DNA of 64,000 bases. Source: Paracoccus shandongensis. Lineage in GTDB: Bacteria > Pseudomonadota > Alphaproteobacteria > Rhodobacterales > Rhodobacteraceae. The position numbers and the translations under genes were made by a program. The stretch is taken from contig NZ_JAFLRK010000001.1 of the NCBI RefSeq assembly GCF_017315735.1, positions 434,001 through 498,000 on the forward strand, written 5' to 3'. Shown one piece after another: positions 18,355 to 25,337 of the stretch. The notes beneath the pieces are model-generated. The model ran no database searches. It worked only from the letters and a program-made list of their open reading frames with translations, and had not been told where the DNA came from. The stretch's first letter is position 1; the number at the start of each line of letters is the position of its first letter.

Positions 18355-18369
18355 TGGAAATGTTTTCCA
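18355..18369. promoter_or_regulatory. IclR-type operator, probable BhcR site
   Basis: The 15-mer TGGAAATGTTTTCCA is a perfect 6-bp inverted repeat with a 3-nt spacer and differs at one position from the consensus described for Escherichia coli IclR (TGGAAATNATTTCCA). It sits in the 184-bp region between divergent bhcA and bhcR, upstream of the predicted bhcA -35 box, a position usual for an activator. Confidence 0.65.
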
Positions 18370-18479
18370 TTTTGGCGCTAAAAGCCGAAATAACGCGCGA
18401 GGCCATGGGCTTGCCATTTTTCAGGCGCCCCGATGGATTTTCGCGCATTCGGCAATGTATTCTTTAGAAAAGGGCGAAA

Positions 18480-19280
18480 ATGTCTGAACCCACCCGCCGC
18501 CGGGGCCGCCCCCGCAGCGCCAAGGACCAGGGCGGAACCGTGCAGGTGCTGGACCGCGCGCTGGACATGCTGGACCTGCTGGCCGCCCATCCGGGGCTGA
18601 CCCTGTCCGAGGTCGCGGACCGCATCGGCCAGCCGCCCTCGACCGTGCACCGCCTGCTGCATTCGCTGGCCGCGCGCGGCATGGTGGAAAGCGATCCGGC
18701 GACCCAGGCCTGGAACATCGGCCCCGCGACCTTTCGCCTTGGGTCCGCTTTCATGCGGCGGTCGGGCATCGTGGAACGCGCCCGGCCCATCCTGCAGGCC
18801 TTGATGAAGCACACCGGGGAAACGGCGAACCTGGGGATCCTCAACGGCGATGCGGTGCTGTTCGTCAGCCAGGCCGAGACGCACGAGACGATCCGCGCCT
18901 TTTTCCCGCCCGGCACGCGTTCGCCCCTGCACGCGTCCGGGATCGGCAAGGCGCTTCTGGCCTTCAGCCGGGCCGAGGTGCTGCAGGCCTATCTGGACGG
19001 CTCCGGCCTGACGCGTTTCACTGACAAGACGCTGGTCACGGCGGAGGCTCTGGCCGAGGACATGGGCCGCATCCGCGCCCGCGGCTTTTCCTTCGACGAC
19101 GAGGAACGGACGCGGGGGATGCGCTGCATCGCCGCCCCGGTCTTCGACCTGACCGGAGAGCCGATCGCCGGTGTCAGTGTCAGCGGCCCCACCCACCGGA
19201 TCGGGCACGAGCATGTCAAGACCCTGGGCGCGGTGGTGGCGGCGGCTGCGGCCGAGTTGTCGGCGGCCATGGGCGGCTAG
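18480..19280 (+). CDS. bhcR: IclR-family regulator of the beta-hydroxyaspartate cycle
   Basis: A 266-residue IclR-type regulator, divergent from bhcA. It has a basic N-terminal arm (TRRRGRPRSAK), a winged helix (LTLSEVADRIGQPPSTVHRLLHSLAARGM, residues about 40-68) and a GAF-like effector domain ending in GVSVSGPTHRI. The orthologous protein of Paracoccus denitrificans binds the bhc promoter region and senses glyoxylate. The stop codon shares CTAG with the stop of the convergent parE gene. Confidence 0.92.
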   Translation: MSEPTRRRGRPRSAKDQGGTVQVLDRALDMLDLLAAHPGLTLSEVADRIGQPPSTVHRLLHSLAARGMVESDPATQAWNIGPATFRLGSAFMRRSGIVERARPILQALMKHTGETANLGILNGDAVLFVSQAETHETIRAFFPPGTRSPLHASGIGKALLAFSRAEVLQAYLDGSGLTRFTDKTLVTAEALAEDMGRIRARGFSFDDEERTRGMRCIAAPVFDLTGEPIAGVSVSGPTHRIGHEHVKTLGAVVAAAAAELSAAMGG

Positions 19281-19573
19281 AGGTGCCGGGGGAAATCCAT
19301 GCGCTGATGCAGGATGCGCAGGATTTCCACGGTTCCGGCAGGGTCGCGGCGGAAGAAGATGACGTGGCGGTTGCAGGGGATCGAGAGAAGGCCGGGCTTC
19401 AGGTCGCCGCAATCCCGTCCCAGTGTCGGCGTTTCCGCCAGAATGTGGAAGGTCTGGTCAAGCTGGGTCAGGTATCTCTCGGCCTGACCCATCCCCCAGG
19501 TTTCGCGGGTGTAGAAACCGATCTCATCAAAGTCCGCCTAGGCCTGCTTGGAAAGCCGGAACTTCCGGCTCAT
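19277..19573 (-). pseudogene. parE: ParE/RelE-type toxin gene broken by an amber codon
   Basis: Read from the ATG at 19573, which overlaps the antitoxin stop (ATGA) as expected for parDE, the frame encodes a ParE-family toxin of 98 residues: MSRKFRLSKQA, then TAG at codon 12 (19538-19540), then ADFDEIGFYTRETWG and the rest of the fold including the VEILRILHQRMD C-terminus. A single base change from GAG or AAG would explain the stop. The remaining frame could only be translated from an internal ATG, giving 71 residues without the first helix. It is probably inactive, but a sequencing error is possible. Confidence 0.8.
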
Positions 19574-19818
19574 CCTTCGGCACGCAGTTTCGCCAAGGAT
19601 TTTTCCAGCGAATACTCCGCGAACTCTCCCCGTTCCGCCTGTTCCCAGCCAATATCGATCGCATCCCGCAACCGCTGCAACCTCGCCTCGTCGCTTTCCT
19701 CGGCGGCGATCTTCAGGCGCAGGGCTTCCCGGATCACCTCGGAGGCGTTGTTGTAAAGGCCCGAGGCGACCTTCTGGCGAACGTAGTCTTCCAGCTTTTC
19801 CGTCAGCGATACATGCAT
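19570..19818 (-). CDS. parD: ParD-type antitoxin
   Basis: An 82-residue antitoxin of the ribbon-helix-helix type: N-terminal MHVSLTEKLEDYVRQKVASGLYNNASEVIREALR gives the DNA-binding fold, followed by an acidic, flexible C-terminus that would wrap the toxin. The ATG at 19818 was chosen because it places the beta-strand MHVSLT first, as in ParD. The stop overlaps the parE start. An inverted repeat in front of the gene is a likely autoregulatory site. The antitoxin frame is intact although the toxin frame is broken. Confidence 0.88.
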   Translation of the reverse strand: MHVSLTEKLEDYVRQKVASGLYNNASEVIREALRLKIAAEESDEARLQRLRDAIDIGWEQAERGEFAEYSLEKSLAKLRAEG

Positions 19819-19823
19819 GATGC

Positions 19824-19863
19824 AGGCTCCGTGTTCTGACACGAAGCCTACAGTCCTTGTCAA
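19824..19863 (-). promoter_or_regulatory. parD promoter/operator region
   Basis: An inverted repeat (AGGCTCCGTGT and ACACGAAGCCT, 10 of 11 positions paired, 4-nt spacer, 19824-19849) ends six bases before the parD start. A perfect -35 box TTGACA (minus strand) lies at 19858-19863, so the repeat would cover the -10 region, as expected for ParD autorepression. The -10 itself is weak. Confidence 0.5.
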
Positions 19864-19873
19864 TCCTTGTCCA

Positions 19874-21175
19874 TCAATGCCCGCCGAAGAAGGCGAACTT
19901 GATCACGAACAGCGCGGCCACGATCCAGGTCGCGGCATGGACCTGGGACGCCTTTCCGGTCAGCAGCTTGATCACCGCATAGCTGATGAAGCCGAAGGCC
20001 AGCCCGTTCGCGATGGAATAGGTGAAGGGCATCGCCAGCGCGGTCAGCACGGCGGGGGCGGCCTCGGTCACGTCCTCCCACGCGATCTCGGACAGCTCGC
20101 GCACCATCAGGGTCGCCACATACAGAAGCGCGGGCGCGGTGGCGTATGCGGGGACCGACCCGGCCAAGGGGGCGAAGAACATCGCCAGCAGGAACAGCAC
20201 GGCCACGACCAGCGCGGTCAGACCCGTGCGCCCGCCCGCCTGCACGCCGGACGCGCTTTCCACATAGGCCGTGGTGGATGACGTGCCCAGCATCGACCCC
20301 ACCGTGATCGCGGTCGAATCCGCCATCAGCGCGCGCGACAGGCCGGGGTTGGTATGGGCCGGGCCTTCCTTCAGCAGGCCCGCGCGCTTGGCGACCCCGA
20401 TCAGGGTGCCGGTGGCGTCAAAGACCTCGACCAGGACCATGACCAGGATGACGTGGAAGATGCCGTAATGCAGCGCGCCCATGATATCCAGTTGCAGCAG
20501 CGTCGGCGCGACCGAGGGCGGCATGGACATGACGCCGCCGAACTGGCTGACGCCCAGCAGGATCGCGGCCACGGTGACGATCAGGATCCCGATCAGGATC
20601 GCGCCCGTGACCCGCAGCGCGTCCAGCGCCACGATGATGAAGAAGCCCGTGATCGCCAGCAGGGCGCCGGGCGCGGTCAGGTCGCCCAGGGCGACCAGTG
20701 TGGCCTCGTTGCCCACCACGATGCCGGATGATTTCAGCGCGATGATGCCCAGGAACATGCCGATCCCGGCGGCAACCCCGCTGCGCATCGACAGGGGGAT
20801 CCCCGCCACCAGCCAGCGCCGGATGCCGGTCGCCGACAGGATCAGGAAGATGATGCCGCTGATGAAGACCGCGCCCAAGGCCTGCTGCCAGGTAAAGCCC
20901 ATGGCGCCTACGACCGTGAAGGCGAAAAAGGCGTTCAGCCCCATGCCCGGCGCCATGCCGATGGGCCAGTTGGCCCAAAGCCCCATCACCGCCGATCCGA
21001 TGGCGGCGGCCAGGCAGGTGGCGATGAACACCGCGTCGCGGTCCATGCCGGTCGTGGACAGGATGTCGGGGTTGACGAAGATGATATAGGCCATCGTCAG
21101 GAAGGTGGTGATGCCTGCGATCACCTCGGTCCTGACGGTGCTGCCGTGCTGCGACAGCTTGAAATAGCGTTCCAT
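19874..21175 (-). CDS. AzgA-type NCS2 purine permease (adenine/guanine/hypoxanthine)
   Basis: A 433-residue membrane permease of the AzgA/PbuG branch of NCS2, importing hypoxanthine, guanine or adenine by proton symport. Typical motifs are EVIAGITTFLTMAYIIFVNP at the start, NWPIGMAPGMGLNAFF, and GTSSTTAYVESASGVQAGGR. About 12 hydrophobic segments are present. The ATG at 21175 gives the standard N-terminus. It is transcribed away from puuE-uraD across 217 bp, so both may share one regulatory region. Confidence 0.92.
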   Translation of the reverse strand: MERYFKLSQHGSTVRTEVIAGITTFLTMAYIIFVNPDILSTTGMDRDAVFIATCLAAAIGSAVMGLWANWPIGMAPGMGLNAFFAFTVVGAMGFTWQQALGAVFISGIIFLILSATGIRRWLVAGIPLSMRSGVAAGIGMFLGIIALKSSGIVVGNEATLVALGDLTAPGALLAITGFFIIVALDALRVTGAILIGILIVTVAAILLGVSQFGGVMSMPPSVAPTLLQLDIMGALHYGIFHVILVMVLVEVFDATGTLIGVAKRAGLLKEGPAHTNPGLSRALMADSTAITVGSMLGTSSTTAYVESASGVQAGGRTGLTALVVAVLFLLAMFFAPLAGSVPAYATAPALLYVATLMVRELSEIAWEDVTEAAPAVLTALAMPFTYSIANGLAFGFISYAVIKLLTGKASQVHAATWIVAALFVIKFAFFGGH

Positions 21176-21263
21176 GGGTTCCCTCCCGCGGCACAAAGGG
21201 CCGCCCTGCGCGCAGCTTAGGGGGGCCGTGACGGGTGCAACAATCAGCACCAGCCCGCAAGTC

Positions 21264-21282
21264 TTTCAATGGCCTTTTGAAA
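21264..21282. promoter_or_regulatory. Inverted repeat between the purine permease and puuE-uraD
   Basis: TTTCAA and TTGAAA are separated by 7 nt, giving a 19-bp palindrome in the shared upstream region of two divergent purine genes. It is a candidate operator for a purine-responsive regulator. Only one copy is seen and the regulator is unknown. Confidence 0.35.
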
Positions 21283-21392
21283 CCGCCGCCGATCTTTTCC
21301 GATTCGTTGATACAGAATTATGCCGCCGCACGCTTGCCCCGCAGGCCCGCACGCGATTTCCTGTGACCACGCTGCCACAGGAAGGATGCCCC

Positions 21393-22799
21393 ATGCGCTA
21401 TAGCCGCGATCTGCGAGGATATGGAGAAACCACCCCCGACCCGCAATGGCCCGGCGGCGCCCGGATCGCGGTGCAGATCGTCGTGAACTACGAGGAAGGC
21501 GGCGAGAACAGCATCGAACACGGCGACGCCGCCAGCGAGGCCTTCCTGTCCGAGATCATCGGCTGCCAGCCCTGGCCGGGGAAGCGGCACTGGAACATGG
21601 AGTCCATCTATGATTACGGCGCGCGGTCGGGCTTCTGGCGTCTGCACCGGATGCTGCGCGACATTCCCGTGACCGTCTATGGCGTGGCGACCGCGCTGGA
21701 ACGCAGCCCCGAACAGGTGGCCGCCATGAAGGCGGCGGGGTGGGAGATCGCGACCCATGGCCTGAAATGGATCGACTATCGCGACATCCCGCGCGAGGTC
21801 GAGGCCAACCATATCGCCCAGGCCGTGGCCCTGCACACCCGCGTCACCGGCGAACGCCCGCGCGGCTTCTATCAGGGCCGCTGTTCCATGAACACGGTGG
21901 CGCTTGGCTGCGAGGAAGGCGGCTTCGAGTATCTCTCTGACACCATCGCTGACGAGCTGCCCTATTGGCACGTCCACAACGGCAAGCCGCAGCTGATGGT
22001 GCCCTATACGATGGACGCCAACGACATGCGGTTTTCCTCGGGCCAAGGGTTCGGGACGGGGACGGATTTCTTCGACTATCTGCGCGACAGCTTCGACGTG
22101 CTGTATGCCGAAGGCGCGGCGGGCGCGCCCAAGATGATGAGCATCGGGCTGCATTGCCGCCTTGCCGGGCGTCCGGGCCGGGCCATGGCGATCCAGCGGT
22201 TCCTGGACCATGCCCGCGCGCATGAGGGGGTCTGGTTCGCCACGCGGCTGGACATCGCGCGGCATTGGGCAGCGGTGCATCCCTTCCAGCCGCGCCAGCG
22301 TCCGTCGCAGATGGACCGCGAGGCTTTCGTGCAAAGGTTCGGCGGCATCTACGAACACTCCCCCTTCATCGCCGAACGTGTCTGGGACGGCGAGATGGGC
22401 GCGGTCCACGACAGCCCGGCGGGCCTTGCCGCGCGGATGGCGCAGGTCTTCCGCGCCGCGTCGGACGAGGAACGGCTGGGCGTGCTGCGCGCCCACCCGG
22501 ATCTGGCGGGCAAGCTGGCGCAGGCGAAACGGCTGACTGCCGACAGCACCGCCGAACAGGCCAGCGCGGGGCTCGACAGCCTGACGGATGACGAACGCGC
22601 GACCTTCACCCGGCTGAACGAGGCCTATGTCGCCAAGCACGGCTTTCCCTTCATCATCGCCGTGCGCGACCACGACAAGTCGGGCATCATGCGCGCCATG
22701 CAGGCCCGCATCGACAACGACACCCCGACCGAGCGCGCCGAGGCCGAACGCCAGGTGATGCGCATCGGCGAGCTTCGCCTGAAAGAGGCCCTGAAATGA
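21393..22799 (+). CDS. puuE: Fused allantoinase (PuuE) and OHCU decarboxylase (UraD)
   Basis: A 468-residue bifunctional protein. Residues 1 to about 300 form a polysaccharide-deacetylase-like allantoinase (PuuE): YDYGARSGFWRL, EIATHGLKWIDYRD, GFYQGRCSMNT and MMSIGLHCRLAGRPGR. Residues about 305-468 form an OHCU decarboxylase (UraD): FVQRFGGIYEHSPFIAERVW, LRAHPDLAGKL, LNEAYVAKHGFPFIIAVR and a final ERQVMRIGELRL. Together they turn OHCU into (S)-allantoin and then open the ring to allantoate. The start at 21393 follows an AGGAAGG site. The stop overlaps the next gene by 4 nt. Confidence 0.93.
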   Translation: MRYSRDLRGYGETTPDPQWPGGARIAVQIVVNYEEGGENSIEHGDAASEAFLSEIIGCQPWPGKRHWNMESIYDYGARSGFWRLHRMLRDIPVTVYGVATALERSPEQVAAMKAAGWEIATHGLKWIDYRDIPREVEANHIAQAVALHTRVTGERPRGFYQGRCSMNTVALGCEEGGFEYLSDTIADELPYWHVHNGKPQLMVPYTMDANDMRFSSGQGFGTGTDFFDYLRDSFDVLYAEGAAGAPKMMSIGLHCRLAGRPGRAMAIQRFLDHARAHEGVWFATRLDIARHWAAVHPFQPRQRPSQMDREAFVQRFGGIYEHSPFIAERVWDGEMGAVHDSPAGLAARMAQVFRAASDEERLGVLRAHPDLAGKLAQAKRLTADSTAEQASAGLDSLTDDERATFTRLNEAYVAKHGFPFIIAVRDHDKSGIMRAMQARIDNDTPTERAEAERQVMRIGELRLKEALK

Positions 22800-23638
22800 C
22801 CGATCTGCCGCACACCCCCTATGCCGGACCTGTGGCAGGCCTGCCGCCGCAGACCGGCCTGACCACCGACACGGCGGTCTTCACCGAGGCCTATGCGGTG
22901 ATCCCCCGCAGCGTGATGCGCGACATCGTGACCAGCTACCTGCCCGGCTGGACGGGGATGCGCATGTGGATGATCGCCCGGCCCCTGTCGGGCTTTGCCG
23001 AGACCTTCAGCCAGTACATCGTCGAACTGACCGAGGGCGGCGGGTCCGACAATCCCGACGACGACCCCGAAATCCAGCACGCGCTGTTCGTCACCGGCGG
23101 CGAATTGTCCGTGACAATCGGTGGGACCGAACACCTGCTGACGCCCGGCGGCTTTGCCTATGTGCCCCCCGGCACGTCCTGGTCGGTCAGGAACGCCACG
23201 CCGGGCAACACCGGGTTCCACTGGTGGCGCAAGCGGTGGCAGCCTTGCAACGGGGTGGACCGCCCCGACCCCATCGTCGCGCAGGAGCAGGACATCGCCC
23301 CATCCATGATGCCCGACACGGACGGGGCATGGGGCACCACCCGCTTCATGGACCCCGCCGACCTGCGCCACGACATGCACATCACGGTGGTCACGTTCAA
23401 ACCCGGCGGATCCATCCCCTTTGCCGAAACCCATGTGATGGAACACGGCCTGTTCGTGCTGGAGGGCAAAGCCGTCTATCGCCTGAACCGCGATTGGGTC
23501 GAGGTCGGGCCCGGCGACTACATGTGGCTGCGCGCCTTCTGCCCGCAGGCCTGCTATGCGGGCGGGCCGGGGCCGTTCCGGTATCTGCTGTACAAGGACG
23601 TGAACCGCCACGCGCCCTTGTGGCCGAACAGGTCATAA
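22796..23638 (+). CDS. allE: (S)-Ureidoglycine aminohydrolase
   Basis: A 280-residue bicupin that releases ammonia from (S)-ureidoglycine to give (S)-ureidoglycolate, using Mn2+. The N-terminal cupin shows FVTGGELSVTIGGTEHLLTPG and the C-terminal cupin shows ETHVMEHGLFVLEGKAVYRL with the metal-binding His/Glu set; FHWWRKRW links them. Length and domain layout match the family. The ATG at 22796 overlaps the puuE-uraD stop, so the two are co-translated. The enzyme making its substrate (allantoate amidohydrolase) is not in the window. Confidence 0.92.
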   Translation: MTDLPHTPYAGPVAGLPPQTGLTTDTAVFTEAYAVIPRSVMRDIVTSYLPGWTGMRMWMIARPLSGFAETFSQYIVELTEGGGSDNPDDDPEIQHALFVTGGELSVTIGGTEHLLTPGGFAYVPPGTSWSVRNATPGNTGFHWWRKRWQPCNGVDRPDPIVAQEQDIAPSMMPDTDGAWGTTRFMDPADLRHDMHITVVTFKPGGSIPFAETHVMEHGLFVLEGKAVYRLNRDWVEVGPGDYMWLRAFCPQACYAGGPGPFRYLLYKDVNRHAPLWPNRS

Positions 23639-23730
23639 CGCCGGCGGGCGGGATCAGAAAACGCACTGCGTTTTCCCCGCCCTTCGCGCGACGTTGCAAC
23701 CAGAGACGGTTCAGCCCCGCGACCACGAGA

Positions 23731-23808
23731 GGCCAGCGCCCGGCCCGGTGGGCGTGAAGCGCCCGCCGGGGGCGGGGCGGGCGCTGGCCGGGCCATTTAA
23801 GGCCCGGC
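23731..23808. terminator. Two adjoining G/C hairpins between convergent genes
   Basis: GGCCAGCGCCCG (23731-23742) pairs perfectly with CGGGCGCTGGCC (23778-23789), and the segment between forms a further stem (23744-23770). A second hairpin, GCCGGGCC-ATTTAA-GGCCCGGC, occupies 23787-23808 and shares three bases with the first, so the two compete. It lies between the convergent allE and carboxypeptidase genes and could stop transcription from both sides. Confidence 0.55.
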
Positions 23809-23833
23809 GGTTCGGGTGACGATGTCGCGACGT

Positions 23834-23855
23834 GGCGACGGCGATGGCCGTCGCC
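23834..23855. terminator. Third hairpin before the carboxypeptidase stop
   Basis: GGCGACGGC and GCCGTCGCC form a perfect 9-bp stem with the loop GATG, ten bases past the stop of the minus-strand carboxypeptidase gene. No T-run follows. Confidence 0.5.
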
Positions 23856-23864
23856 AGACAGCCG

Positions 23865-25337
23865 TCAAAGCCCGTAAATCCCGCCGAACTTCGCTTCCAG
23901 ATAGGCCAGCAGCGGCTCGGGCGACACGCCCCCGCCGGTCGCTTCCTCGATCAGCGCGCGGGGGCGCTTCAACCCGCCGTGGCGCTGCACGTTCTCGCGC
24001 AGCCATTCGACGGCGGGCGCGGCGTCCCCCGCCGCCAGCGAGGCGTCCAGATCCGGCACCGCATCGCGCATTGCCCGGTTCAGGCAGCCCGCGAAGACAT
24101 TGCCCAGGGCATAGGTCGGGAAGTATCCGAACAGCCCCACCGCCCAATGCACGTCCTGCAAGACGCCGTTCGCGGGCCGGTCCACCACCACCCCGAAATC
24201 GCGCAGGAAGCGGGCGTTCCACGCCTCGACCAGATCGTCCACGGCCAGGCGCCCGGCGATCAGGTCGCGTTCCAGGTCGAAGCGCATCATGATGTGCAGG
24301 TTGTATTGCACCTCGTCCGCCTCGGTGCGGATAAAGCCGGGGGCGACGCGGTTCACGGTGGCATAGAAGGCATCCGGGTCGGCGATGTTCAGCCCGTCGA
24401 AGGCGTCCGACATGCGATGGAACAGCCAGCCCGCGAAGGCGCGGCCGCGCCCCATCTGGTTTTCATAGATGCGGCTCTGGCTTTCGTGGACGCCCATCGA
24501 CACGCCCCGGCCCAGCGGCGTGAAGGCATGGTCAGGGTCGATGCCCAGTTCGTAACTGGAATGGCCGACCTCGTGGATGGTGGAATAGATGCAGTTGAAG
24601 GGATCGGTTTCCACCACCCGCGTGGTGATGCGGCTGTCCTGCCAGCGGCCGCTGCTGAAGGGATGGACGGCGATGTCCATCCGCCCGCGCGACCAGTCGT
24701 ATCCGAAGGCCGTCGCGCAGATCCGGGCCAGGCGGATCTGGGTTTCCTGCGGGAAATGGCCTGCCAGCGGCTGCGGCTGATGGTCGGCGCCCAGCACCGC
24801 CTCGCGCAGGGCGACCAGGCGCGGGCGCATGGCGTCGAACAGGGCGGCGATCTCGGCCCCCGTCATGCCCTGCTCGTAATCGTCCAGCAGCGCGTCATAT
24901 AGGTCGCCGCCATCGGCCAGGGCCGAGGCTTCTTCCCGCTTCAGCATCAGCATCTGGTCCAGCGTCGGCAGGAAATCCTGCGGAGCGTCATTGGCGCGCG
25001 CCTCGGCCCAGATGCCTTGCGCCAGGGACGTGGTGCGCGCCAGTTCCTGCGCCAGCCTTGCAGGGATGCGGCTGGTCCGGTTGAAGTCGCGGGCGATCAG
25101 TTCGACCGACCGCGCCTCGGCCTCGGTCTGCGGTTCGGCCGCGTCCAGCCATTCGCCGATGCGCGGATCGGTGCGGCGTTCGTGCAGCACGGCTTCGATG
25201 GCGGCCATCTCCTCGGCCCGCTGTTCCACCGCGCCGCGCGGCATCACGGTTTCCTGGTCCCAGCCAAGCCGTTCGGCGATGGAGGACAGCGCCTCGGTCT
25301 GGCGCTGGAAGGCAAGCAGGTCGTTGATGGCCGTCAT
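23865..25337 (-). CDS. M32-family metallocarboxypeptidase
   Basis: Zinc carboxypeptidase of the Taq/M32 family, releasing C-terminal residues from peptides in the cytoplasm. The product is 490 residues, the usual size. The zinc motif HEVGH is at residues 255-259, the HPF motif at 225-227, and the later family motifs HESQSRIYENQMGR and GYFPTYALGNVFA are present. The start overlaps the ctaA stop by 4 nt, so it is co-transcribed with haem A synthase, a pairing with no evident functional link. Confidence 0.93.
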   Translation of the reverse strand: MTAINDLLAFQRQTEALSSIAERLGWDQETVMPRGAVEQRAEEMAAIEAVLHERRTDPRIGEWLDAAEPQTEAEARSVELIARDFNRTSRIPARLAQELARTTSLAQGIWAEARANDAPQDFLPTLDQMLMLKREEASALADGGDLYDALLDDYEQGMTGAEIAALFDAMRPRLVALREAVLGADHQPQPLAGHFPQETQIRLARICATAFGYDWSRGRMDIAVHPFSSGRWQDSRITTRVVETDPFNCIYSTIHEVGHSSYELGIDPDHAFTPLGRGVSMGVHESQSRIYENQMGRGRAFAGWLFHRMSDAFDGLNIADPDAFYATVNRVAPGFIRTEADEVQYNLHIMMRFDLERDLIAGRLAVDDLVEAWNARFLRDFGVVVDRPANGVLQDVHWAVGLFGYFPTYALGNVFAGCLNRAMRDAVPDLDASLAAGDAAPAVEWLRENVQRHGGLKRPRALIEEATGGGVSPEPLLAYLEAKFGGIYGL

